A DNA stretch of 14,362 bases from Burkholderiaceae bacterium (GTDB lineage Bacteria > Pseudomonadota > Gammaproteobacteria > Burkholderiales > Burkholderiaceae_C): assembly GCA_025458585.1 (NCBI GenBank), contig JALOSD010000189.1, positions 1 through 14,362 of the forward strand, given 5' to 3'. The notes beneath the pieces are model-generated. The model had not been told where the DNA came from. It saw nothing but the letters and a program-made list of their open reading frames with translations, and searched no databases. Every line of letters begins with the position of its first letter. Within the stretch, counting starts at the first letter, position 1. Position numbers and translations under genes: made by a program. This document shows, in pieces, positions 1 through 7,546 of this stretch.

Positions 1-796
<796 letters not shown>

Positions 797-797
<1 letters not shown>

Positions 798-1633
798 CAG
801 GCGGCGGCCGGCGCGCCGGGGCCCGTGCGGAACAGCCAGCGCATCGCGCCCTTGGCGTCGAAGCGGCGCCAGTGTTGCGGGTCCTGCGCCAGCCGATCGG
901 CGATCGCGTACAGCGCGAGCGGGTTCATGCCCATGCCGACGTGGCTCGCCTGCACCTCGACGTTCTCGGCCAGCGGCTCGTCGGCGTCGTTCAGGCAGCA
1001 GCGCCACGCGACGACGCCGTCGCTCCTGCTGTAGATCGACGTCGTCGGCACCGGCGGTGCGACGCGGATCTGAGCCAGCAGCTCCTCGTCGTGCGTGTGC
1101 TGGCCGCTGACGAGTTCGTAGAAGCGCCACGCGTTGGTCGCGCGCGGGTGGCCGCTGAACGGCGTGCCGAGCGTGATCACGCAGCGCACCCGCCCGGGCA
1201 TCTCCTTGGCCAGCTCGCGCGCGTAGATGCCGCCGAGGCTCCAGCCGACGAGGCTCGGCTTCTCGCGATGGCGCTCGTGCAGCTGCACGACCATCTCGCG
1301 GCTGGCGGCAAGCGCGCCGGCGCGCGGGCCGAAGTTGAAGCCCTGCCCCCATGGATAGGGCGTGTAGCCGAAGCGGCGCAGCGCGTGGCGCAGCGGCAGC
1401 GTCGACAGGTCCGACGCACCGAGCCCCGGGAAGACGAGCACCGGGTGGCCGTCGCCCGGCGGCAGGCGATCGAGCCAAGGCGAGGCCATCAGCAAGGCGG
1501 CGTACTCGACGGGTGCCCGGCCTTCGAGCAGCATCAGCAGCGGCCCGGGGGCCTCGAGCGTGTCGTCGACCGTCGCGGCCGAGGGCGGCGGCGGGCTGGC
1601 AGGACGGGCGGGCGTGCGGCGGTGGACGGCCAT
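797..1633 (-). CDS. alpha/beta hydrolase, lipase/esterase-like
   Basis: This is a 278-residue protein if it starts at the ATG at 1633-1631. The frame is open a further 45 codons upstream, but those are low-complexity and overlap the preceding gene's end. A disordered Pro/Ala-rich N-terminus (about 10-25) is followed by VLVFPGLGASD (oxyanion strand, 66-75), the elbow VGWSLGG with Ser132, SRSDGVV with Asp205, and ASHVGMGMNP with His231: a complete Ser-Asp-His triad. The GWSLGG elbow and the ITLGTPFSGHP segment (about 153-163) are typical of triacylglycerol lipase/PGAP1-like hydrolases. No signal peptide is evident. It lies 70 bp downstream of the WS/DGAT gene and is coupled to the next hydrolase, so a role in acyl-ester turnover is plausible but inferred. 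No strong Shine-Dalgarno is visible, so the start is moderately certain. Confidence 0.85.
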
Positions 1634-1670
1634 GCGGCGTAAAAAGGGCGCTCGGGACGGCGACGGTGGC

Positions 1671-1691
1671 GGCGGCCACGGTCGGGCCGCC
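1671..1691 (-). terminator. GC hairpin after the acyltransferase gene
   Basis: GGCGGCC (1671-1677) and GGCCGCC (1685-1691) are a perfect 7-bp inverted repeat around a 7-base loop. It begins about 13 bp past the acyltransferase stop codon. On the minus strand the nearest T run (five T, 1640-1644) is about 27 bases further on, so this is not a classical intrinsic terminator. It could attenuate transcription or stabilise the mRNA between the acyltransferase and the hydrolases. Confidence 0.35.
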
Positions 1692-1703
1692 TTGCTGTCG
1701 ATA

Positions 1704-3395
1704 CTAGCGAGCGCGCTTGCGCTTGGCTGGAGCGCTTGCCCTAGGTGGCCTTGTCGCCTTCGCGACACCTCCGCGCACGGCGAGAAGCTTCATCGCCTGC
1801 GTGTTCGCGAGCGTGTGACCGACGGCGCCACCCATCGCGGTGCCGAACGCCGTCGCGCCGCGCGCCGCGTCGACGACCGACTTCGGCACCGTGCGCGTGA
1901 CCATCGACTCGATCTCGCGCCCGGCGCGCCGCGCGACGCCGCGCGCGACCTCGGCCGCGCTCGGCTCGCGCTCGCCGGGCAGCGGCAGCGCGCGCAGGTC
2001 GTCGAACGCGACGCGCAGGTCGTCGGCGAGCGCGCGCACGTCGGGCATCGCGTTGGCGGCGGCCGTGAACCCGAAATCGAGCGACTGGTCGTAGCTCTGC
2101 ACCGTGATGTTCAGCGCCAGCCCGTGCACGACGATCGACGCCGGATAGTTCGTCAGCATGCGCGCGCCGGCGAGGTACAGCGGCACCGGCGGCCCGGGCA
2201 CGTTCGAGATCACGAGGTTGGCGACGCTCGGTATGCGGTCGGCGACCTTCGCCTTGCCGTACAGCGCCGCGGCCGCCTCCATCAGCCACGGCACGCCGAG
2301 CGAGGGGAAGTCGGTGGGCAGCACGCTGCGCAGCGCGCCCATCGTCTCCTTCATCGCCGCGGTGGCCTTCTTGACGTGCTCGAGGCGCGCCAGCGGGTCG
2401 CCCAGGTGGGTGCCGAGGCTTACCAGGCTCATCGACGCCTGGTTGTCGGCGCTGTCGTCGCCCGCCTCGCGCAGCGACACCGGCACCGCGGCGACGAGCG
2501 ACTTGCGCGGCAGCTCGCGCCGGCGCGCGTAGTAGCGCCGCAGCGCCGAACTGCACAGCATCAGCACGACGTCGTTGACCGTCGCGCCGTGCGCGCGGCC
2601 GAGCAGCTTGACCTCGGCGAGCGGCAGCGTCACGGTGGCGAACGCGCGCTCGCCAGTGACCGAGACGTTCAGCGGCGTGCGCGGCGCGAGCGTGACGTTG
2701 CTGAACCCCTTGTCGCCCCCGCGCGCGAGCACGCGCAGGGCGGCCGACTTCAGCGTGCCGAGCGTCGACGGCAGCTCGCGCACGATGCGCCCGACTTGCT
2801 GCACGTCGCGCCCGAGCGCGCCGCGCAGCATCTCGAACATGCCCGGTTCGAACGCGCGCCGCCGCCCGCGGCGCGGCACCACGGCGCCGCGCGCCTCGGG
2901 CGTCAGGTCGAGGATCGCGTTCGCGAGCGCGACCGCCGCCTGGCCGTCGACGGCGGCGTGGTGCAGCTGCGTATAGACGCCCACGCGCCGGCAGCCGTCG
3001 GGGCCGGGGGCCAGGCCCTCGATCACGTGCATCCTCCACAGCGGCCGCGAGCGGTCGAGCAGGATGCCGTGCAGCCGGCCGACCTCGGCCTCGAGCGCAT
3101 CCAGCCCGCCGCCCTTGCGCGTCTTCGGCAGCCGCACCTCGACGACATGCTGGCGCAGGTCGGGCTGCGCATCGACCCAGGCCGGATTCGCCAGGTTCAG
3201 CGGCATCCACAGCAGCCGCCGCCGCAGCACCGGCGCGGCGTCGAGCCGGTTCGCAAGATGCCGGCGCAGGTCGGCGACGAAACGGCCGCGGTAGCCCGCC
3301 GGCAGTTCGAGCACGTGCAGCGCGCCGACGTGCATCGGCATCTGCGGCGTCTCCAGGTAGAGAAAGGTGGCGTCGAGGCCCGAAAGCTGCTGCAT
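1704..3395 (-). CDS. wax ester synthase/diacylglycerol acyltransferase (WS/DGAT) family protein
   Basis: This 563-residue protein belongs to the bacterial bifunctional WS/DGAT family, which joins acyl-CoA to long-chain alcohols or diacylglycerol at the membrane or lipid-droplet surface. The start at 3395 gives the family N-terminus MQQLSGLDATFLYLET. A GGAG lies about 8 bases upstream, and in-frame codons further upstream look non-coding. The catalytic motif HHAAVDG is at 145-151 (His145, His146, Asp150). Other family blocks visible are SRPLW (116-120), ATVNDVVLML, and ISNVPGPP preceding PLYLAGARM. The length is somewhat above the usual 450-500 because of a C-terminal extension that is Ala/Arg/Lys-rich and ends KRKRAR. 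The gene points away from the photosynthesis genes and leads a minus-strand run with two hydrolases. Whether it makes wax esters or triacylglycerol cannot be told from sequence. Confidence 0.93.
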   Translation of the reverse strand: MQQLSGLDATFLYLETPQMPMHVGALHVLELPAGYRGRFVADLRRHLANRLDAAPVLRRRLLWMPLNLANPAWVDAQPDLRQHVVEVRLPKTRKGGGLDALEAEVGRLHGILLDRSRPLWRMHVIEGLAPGPDGCRRVGVYTQLHHAAVDGQAAVALANAILDLTPEARGAVVPRRGRRRAFEPGMFEMLRGALGRDVQQVGRIVRELPSTLGTLKSAALRVLARGGDKGFSNVTLAPRTPLNVSVTGERAFATVTLPLAEVKLLGRAHGATVNDVVLMLCSSALRRYYARRRELPRKSLVAAVPVSLREAGDDSADNQASMSLVSLGTHLGDPLARLEHVKKATAAMKETMGALRSVLPTDFPSLGVPWLMEAAAALYGKAKVADRIPSVANLVISNVPGPPVPLYLAGARMLTNYPASIVVHGLALNITVQSYDQSLDFGFTAAANAMPDVRALADDLRVAFDDLRALPLPGEREPSAAEVARGVARRAGREIESMVTRTVPKSVVDAARGATAFGTAMGGAVGHTLANTQAMKLLAVRGGVAKATRPPRASAPAKRKRAR

Positions 3396-3539
3396 CGCGT
3401 CGTCTCCGCCGCCATTCAAGCATGAATCGGCGGCGAAGCGCACTGCCGCGTCCCGCCGGGTCGTCGGCCCGGCGCGGGCGGCGCCGGCGCGCTCGCGGCG
3501 TGGGCACGAGGCCACGCCGCGCCTGCGGGTGCCGCGACA

Positions 3540-3553
3540 TTGATCTCGGACAA
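3540..3553 (+). promoter_or_regulatory. weak FNR-like site upstream of the HemN-like gene
   Basis: TTGAT-CTCG-GACAA: the left half matches the FNR/FnrL half-site exactly, the right half (consensus ATCAA) at three of five positions. It lies 65 bases before the ATG at 3619, in the 223-bp divergent region shared with the acyltransferase. hemN genes of phototrophs are classical FnrL targets, which makes the position plausible. The rest of 3396-3618 is GC-rich, with no gene and no clear sigma-70 hexamers that I can see. Confidence 0.35.
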
Positions 3554-3618
3554 CCCCGGGGCCGGCGGCGTCGCCTAGCCTGTCGGGCGTTCGGGATCAC
3601 GGACAAGCGAGGCGGGCG

Positions 3619-4968
3619 ATGGGGCGAGTGCAGGTGACCGGACTCGGCGAGGGCGCCGGTCTCGACATGGCCGTGGCGCCGGCGCGGTCACAACGCGTCT
3701 ACCCGCTGGTGGCGCACTGGGCACCCGGCTTCGACGCCGGGCAATGGACCGATGCGCTGATGCGGCTCGCCGAGCGCCCCGACGACGCGCTGGCGATCGA
3801 CGTCCACCTGCCCTACTGCGCGACGCACTGCCTGTACTGCGGCTGCGACGTGACGGTCACCCACGACGACGCCGAGATCGACCGTTACCTCGACGCGCTG
3901 CAGCGCGAGATGGCGCTCGCGACGCGCCACCTCGGCACGCGGCGCGAGGTCGCCCGGCTGCACCTCGGCGGCGGCACGCCGAATCACCTCAGCGACGCGC
4001 AGTTGCGCCGGCTGATGGCGACGATCCGCCGGCACTTCCGCGTGCTGCCCGACAGCTGCCTGTCGATCGAGTGCGATCCGCGACGCTGCAGCGAGGCGCA
4101 GTTCGCGACGCTGCGCGAGCTCGGCTTCGCGCACGTGCAGTTCGGCATGGCCGACCTCGACCCGACGGTGCAGCGCGCCGCCGGACGGCTGCAGTCGCTC
4201 GCCCTCGTGCGCGATGCGATCGCGATGGCACGCCGTGCGCGCTTCGACGCCGTGCAGGTCGAGCTCGTGTGCGGTCTGCCGCAGCAGACCTTCACCGGGC
4301 TGGACCGCACGCTCGCGCAGCTGCTGCGCCTGGGCGCCGACCGCATCGCGCTGTGGCGCTACGAACACGCACCGGCGCAGCGCTGGAGCCAGTGCGCGAT
4401 CGACCGCGAAGCACTGCCCGACGCGGCAATGCGCACGGCGTTGTGGCGCCACGCCGCCGACACGATCACCGCGGCCGGCTACGAGTGGATCGGCTGCGAC
4501 CTGTTCGTGCTCGAGGACGACGAGCTCGCCGTCGCCCGCGAGCGCCACGAGTTGCGCGTCAACTGCCTCGGCTACCTGACGTTGCCGACCGACCACGTGC
4601 TCGCGTTCGGGCGCGGGCGCATCAGCGACGTCGCCGACACGCTGGTCGCCAGCGAGCCGTCGCTGCCTCGCTGGCAGGGTCTGCTCGCCGAGGGGCGCTG
4701 GCCGCTCGTGCGCGGCTGCCGCCGCAGCGACGCCGAGCGGGCGCGCCGCGATGCGATCCGCGACCTGGTGTGCGAGCTCGAACTGCGTTCCGACGTCGCC
4801 GCCCGCGGGCTCGAGCGCGAATACCACCAGCTCGCGGCACTGGCCGAGCGCGGCTGGGTCGAGTCGCTCGGCGACCGCCTCGTCGTCACGCGCGAGGGCC
4901 ACTACCACCTGGCCGGCATGTGCCGCGTGCTCGGCGACGCGACCGGCTGGGCCGGCCTGGTGCAGTAG
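3619..4968 (+). CDS. hemN: HemN-like radical SAM protein (oxygen-independent coproporphyrinogen III oxidase family)
   Basis: This is a 449-residue protein, close to the roughly 457 of E. coli HemN. The radical SAM cysteines are in CATHCLYCGC (Cys67, Cys71, Cys74, with Cys76 following), preceded by VHLPY with His63. GGGTP, the SAM-binding loop, is at 117-121, and SIECDP with Glu151 matches SIEVDP. The C-terminal HemN domain is recognisable (DDELAVARE, then a C-terminal HTH-like wing). HemN converts coproporphyrinogen III to protoporphyrinogen IX without oxygen, in the cytoplasm, feeding haem and bacteriochlorophyll. It is a divergent copy: the Tyr before V-H in E. coli HemN (Tyr56) is Asp61 here, and the segment that reads R-x-S-x-G-x-Q-D in HemN is HVQFGMAD (172-179). 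It may therefore be a paralogue with altered activity. The start could instead be the ATG at 3667; neither has a strong ribosome site. The family is sure, the exact reaction less so. Confidence 0.85.
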   Translation: MGRVQVTGLGEGAGLDMAVAPARSQRVYPLVAHWAPGFDAGQWTDALMRLAERPDDALAIDVHLPYCATHCLYCGCDVTVTHDDAEIDRYLDALQREMALATRHLGTRREVARLHLGGGTPNHLSDAQLRRLMATIRRHFRVLPDSCLSIECDPRRCSEAQFATLRELGFAHVQFGMADLDPTVQRAAGRLQSLALVRDAIAMARRARFDAVQVELVCGLPQQTFTGLDRTLAQLLRLGADRIALWRYEHAPAQRWSQCAIDREALPDAAMRTALWRHAADTITAAGYEWIGCDLFVLEDDELAVARERHELRVNCLGYLTLPTDHVLAFGRGRISDVADTLVASEPSLPRWQGLLAEGRWPLVRGCRRSDAERARRDAIRDLVCELELRSDVAARGLEREYHQLAALAERGWVESLGDRLVVTREGHYHLAGMCRVLGDATGWAGLVQ

Positions 4969-5040
4969 CGAGGCACCGAAGGCCCGCGGTCATCGCGACC
5001 GAGCCCGGCGGGGTCGGCCGGCGCGGCGCGGCGGCCCCGC

Positions 5041-5340
5041 TCAGCGCTCGAGGATCCAGGCGACGACGGCCTTCAGGTCGGCGTCGCTGAGCCTGTCGGG
5101 CGGCGTCGCCGCCATCGGGACCTGCCCCCACACGCCCGCGCTGCCCTTGCGCACGCGCTGGGCGAGCAGGTCGGCCGCCTTCGCGTCGCCCTTGTACTTC
5201 GCCGCGATCTCCTGGTACGACGGGCCCACGCCCTTCGCGCACCCGGCCTTGCGCGAGATCGCGTCCGACGCGAAGGCCGAGGCGGCCAGCGTGCCGGCGA
5301 GAGCGAGCGCCATGGTTCGCAGCGGGGTCGTCGGCGTCAT
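5041..5340 (-). CDS. class I cytochrome c (c551/c552-like) lacking its CxxCH haem motif
   Basis: This 99-residue periplasmic protein has a signal peptide (TPLRTMALALAGTLAASAFA, cleavage near AFA|SDA). The mature part aligns with small high-potential cytochromes c551/c552: GPSYQEIAAKYKGD, then KGSAGVWGQVPM with the axial-ligand Met (residue 76), and a C-terminal helix LSDADLKAVVAWIL. The haem site is missing. Where the family has A-x-x-C-x-x-C-H and about seven residues before VGP, this protein reads RKAGCAKGVGP with one Cys and no His. An in-frame loss of about 7 codons (21 nt) near 5237 is inferred. As written it could not bind haem c covalently. The ATG at 5340 is chosen because AGGAG lies about 8 bases upstream; an ATG at 5346 is too close. 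It is convergent with the HemN-like gene. An intact version would be a plausible electron donor to the reaction-centre cytochrome (inference). Confidence 0.75.
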   Translation of the reverse strand: MTPTTPLRTMALALAGTLAASAFASDAISRKAGCAKGVGPSYQEIAAKYKGDAKAADLLAQRVRKGSAGVWGQVPMAATPPDRLSDADLKAVVAWILER

Positions 5341-5346
5341 CGGCAT

Positions 5347-5373
5347 GGCTCCTGGCGTGGCTCCTGGCGTGGC
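5347..5373 (-). repeat. 12-bp tandem repeat duplicating the ribosome-binding site of the cytochrome gene
   Basis: GGCTCCTGGCGT occurs twice back to back (5347-5358 and 5359-5370), followed by GGC of a partial third unit. On the minus strand each copy contains AGGAG, so the cytochrome gene has two consecutive Shine-Dalgarno sequences. The proximal one is well spaced for the ATG at 5340. Confidence 0.75.
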
Positions 5374-5477
5374 CCCGTGGCGGGGTGGACGTCGAGTCTA
5401 GCCCTGCCCCCCGCGCCGCGGGAGGGCCCGTCGGCCGGCTCGCCGGGCGCCGCCGCGGCGTGACGACGATCAAGGCG

Positions 5478-5495
5478 TGTCCACGAAGCCCGACA
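5478..5495 (+). promoter_or_regulatory. PpsR/CrtJ box 1 (TGT-N12-ACA)
   Basis: TGT (5478-5480), twelve bases, then ACA (5493-5495) is a perfect match to the PpsR/CrtJ operator. The flanks extend it to GTGTC...GACAC, a 5-bp dyad. Its centre is 35 bp upstream of box 2, about three helical turns, as expected for cooperative binding. PpsR/CrtJ is the redox-sensitive regulator of bch and crt genes in purple bacteria. In Rubrivivax it has been reported to repress some and activate other targets (from memory). Confidence 0.7.
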
Positions 5496-5512
5496 CCGAT
5501 GCGGAGGCTGGG

Positions 5513-5530
5513 TGTAAATCTAGCTTGACA
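5513..5530 (+). promoter_or_regulatory. PpsR/CrtJ box 2 overlapping the -35 of bchC
   Basis: TGTAAATCTAGCTTGACA matches TGT-N12-ACA exactly, and the flanks extend it to GTGT...ACAC. Its right arm contains the TTGACA hexamer of the promoter below, so a bound repressor would exclude RNA polymerase. This layout resembles the CrtJ sites at bchC of Rhodobacter capsulatus. Confidence 0.8.
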
Positions 5531-5552
5531 CGTTTGGTAGTCAGACTAAGAT
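5525..5552 (+). promoter_or_regulatory. sigma-70 type promoter of bchC and the bch-puf array
   Basis: A perfect -35 TTGACA (5525-5530) is followed by a 16-base spacer and TAAGAT (5547-5552, four of six matches to TATAAT). Transcription would start near 5559, leaving a short leader of about 21 bases to the ATG at 5580. This AT-richer patch contrasts with the GC-rich surroundings. Upstream, 5374-5477 holds nothing else I can recognise. Confidence 0.7.
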
Positions 5553-5579
5553 GACACTCATCGAACGGCCTTGGTTCCC

Positions 5580-6575
5580 ATGACATCGACCCCGACCAGC
5601 GAGCAAGAGCTTCGTCCCAGCGGCAACGCCGCTGCGATGACGGCGACCGCGGTCGTGCTCGAGCGGCCGCAGTCGCTGTCGCTCGCCCGGCTGGCGCTCG
5701 ACCCGCCGACCGACGAGGACATCGTCGTCGACATCGAGTGGAGCGGCATCAGCACCGGCACCGAACGCCTGCTGTGGAGCGGGCGCATGCCGGCGTTCCC
5801 CGGCATGGGCTACCCGCTGGTGCCGGGCTACGAGTCGGTCGGCCGCGTGCGCTCGGCCGGGCCACGCAGCGGCGTCGAGGTCGGCCAGCGCGTCTTCGTG
5901 CCCGGCGCGAAGTGCTACGGCACCGTGCGCGGCCTGTTCGGCGGCGCCGCGTCGCGCGTTGTCGTTCCCGGCGCGCGCATCGTGCCGATCGACGAGCGCC
6001 TCGGCGAGCGCGGCGTGCTGCTCGCGCTGGCCGCCACCGCCTACCACGTGAACTCGCAAGGCGGCGGCCGCCACCCCGACCTGATCGTCGGCCACGGCGT
6101 GCTCGGGCGGCTGCTCGCACGCATCGCGGTGGCTTGCGGCACGACGCCGGTGGTCTGGGAGACCAACCCCGAGCGCCGCAGCGGCGCCGTGGGCTACGAC
6201 GTGATCGACCCGACCGAGGACGAGCGGCGCAACTACCGCTCGATCTGCGACGTCAGCGGCGCCACCGGCCTGCTCGACACGCTGATCGCGCGCCTCGCGC
6301 CCGGCGGCGAGGTCGTGCTCGCCGGCTTCTACGACGAGCCACTGTCGTTCGCCTTCCCGCCCGCGTTCATGCGCGAGGCGAGCCTGCGCATTGCCGCCCA
6401 GTGGCAGCCGGGCGACCTGGCCGCCGTCAAGACGATGGCCGAGTCGGGCGCGCTGTCGCTCGACGGGCTGATCACGCACCGCGTCGACGCGAGCCAGGCC
6501 GACACGGCCTACCGCACCGCGTTCGGCGACCCCGCCTGCCTGAAGATGGTTCTCGACTGGAGGTCCTGCGAATGA
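5580..6575 (+). CDS. bchC: 3-hydroxyethyl bacteriochlorophyllide a dehydrogenase BchC
   Basis: BchC oxidises the C3 hydroxyethyl side chain to the acetyl group of bacteriochlorophyllide a, using NAD. This is a 331-residue medium-chain dehydrogenase-like protein. Family blocks are plain: EWSGISTGTERLLWSGRMP (53-71), PGMGYPLVPGYESVGRV (74-90), and the nucleotide-binding turn VGHGVLG (170-176). Typical BchC begins near MTATAVVLE, which is Met20 here (ATG at 5637), so the first 19 residues may be an extension or not translated. Neither ATG has a good Shine-Dalgarno. The inferred transcription start would permit either. The stop overlaps the bchX start (ATGA), indicating coupling. No lesion is visible. 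Confidence 0.95.
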   Translation: MTSTPTSEQELRPSGNAAAMTATAVVLERPQSLSLARLALDPPTDEDIVVDIEWSGISTGTERLLWSGRMPAFPGMGYPLVPGYESVGRVRSAGPRSGVEVGQRVFVPGAKCYGTVRGLFGGAASRVVVPGARIVPIDERLGERGVLLALAATAYHVNSQGGGRHPDLIVGHGVLGRLLARIAVACGTTPVVWETNPERRSGAVGYDVIDPTEDERRNYRSICDVSGATGLLDTLIARLAPGGEVVLAGFYDEPLSFAFPPAFMREASLRIAAQWQPGDLAAVKTMAESGALSLDGLITHRVDASQADTAYRTAFGDPACLKMVLDWRSCE

Positions 6576-7535
6576 GCGCTTCGATCCCGGGGACGGCCAC
6601 CGTCCAGTTCATGCAGCGAGAGCGCCTGCGCGCCGAGGCTGCCGTCGAGCCCGACGCGCCGGCCACCGGCCCGGTGACGAAGGAGACGCAGATCATCGCG
6701 ATCTATGGCAAGGGCGGCATCGGCAAGAGCTTCACGCTCGCCAACCTGAGCTACATGATGGCGCAGCAGGGCAAGAAGGTGCTGCTGATCGGCTGCGACC
6801 CGAAGAGCGACGAGCTCGCGCAAGAAGCTCGCCGGCGAGCAGGTGGCCATCGGCGACGTGTGCTTCAAGCGCGACGGCGTGTTCGCGATGGAGCTCGGCG
6901 GCCCCGAGGTCGGCCGCGGCTGCGGCGGGCGCGGGATCATCCACGGCTTCGAGACGCTCGAGAAGCTCGGCTTCCACGAGTGGGGCTTCGACTACGTGCT
7001 GCTCGACTTCCTCGGCGACGTCGTCTGCGGCGGCTTCGGCCTGCCGATCGCCCGCGACATGTGCCAGAAGGTCATCGTCGTCGGCAGCAACGACCTGCAG
7101 AGCCTGTACGTGGCCAACAACGTGTGCCGCGCGGTGGAGTACTTCCGCAAGCTCGGCGGCAACGTCGGCGTGGCGGGCATGGTGATCAACAAGGACGACG
7201 GCACGGGCGAGGCGCAGGCGTTCGCCAAGAACGCCGGCATCCCGGTGCTGGCGGCGATCCCGGCGCACGAGGACATCCGCCGCAAGAGCGCGAGCTACGA
7301 GATCATCGGCCGCCCCGGCACGCAGTGGGCGCCGCTGTTCGAGCAGCTCGCGACCAACGTCGCCGAGGCGCCGCCGCAGCGGCCGATTCCGCAGTCGCAG
7401 GACGAGCTGCTCGCGCTGTTCTCGGCCGACGCGGTCGGTCGCGACGTCGTGCTCGAGCCGGCAACGGTCGTCGACATGGTCGGCAAGAGCGAGGTCGTGA
7501 AGCCCTCGCTCGAAGTGATCTACGACGCCGCCTGA
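6572..7535 (+). pseudogene. bchX: chlorophyllide a reductase iron protein BchX, disrupted by an internal deletion and frameshift
   Basis: BchX is the ATP-dependent iron protein of chlorophyllide oxidoreductase, passing electrons to BchYZ. The start at 6572 has a strong GGAGGT (6559-6564). The first frame gives 80 good residues, including the P-loop GKGGIGKS (46-53) and ending LLIGCDPKSD. The homologous sequence then resumes in another frame from 6813 (SSRKKLAGEQVAIGDVCFKR) to the TGA at 7535. It keeps both [4Fe-4S] cysteines, in GRGCGGRGI and VVCGGFGLP. Between the two, BchX proteins carry about TTSLLFGGKACPTIIET; roughly 50 nt are missing and one base (6812) is left over. Ribosomal slippage alone could not restore this segment, which is next to the nucleotide-switch region. 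As written the gene cannot make BchX. It is a true lesion or an assembly error. Confidence 0.88.
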
Positions 7536-7546
7536 GGCCCGGGCCC

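Noticed and set aside
1560..3425. A 621-codon plus-strand frame opposite the acyltransferase
   Set aside because: Same cause; the minus strand holds the HHxxxDG motif and the family blocks.
3414..3427. Inverted repeat ATTCA-AGCA-TGAAT upstream of the acyltransferase start
   Set aside because: Arms of only five bases and no known operator match; recorded but not called a site.
4969..5040. Possible bidirectional terminator between the HemN-like gene and the cytochrome gene
   Set aside because: A GGGG...CCCC stem (about 5010-5038) can be drawn, but it has a mismatch and a bulge and no T tract, and this composition gives such stems by chance.
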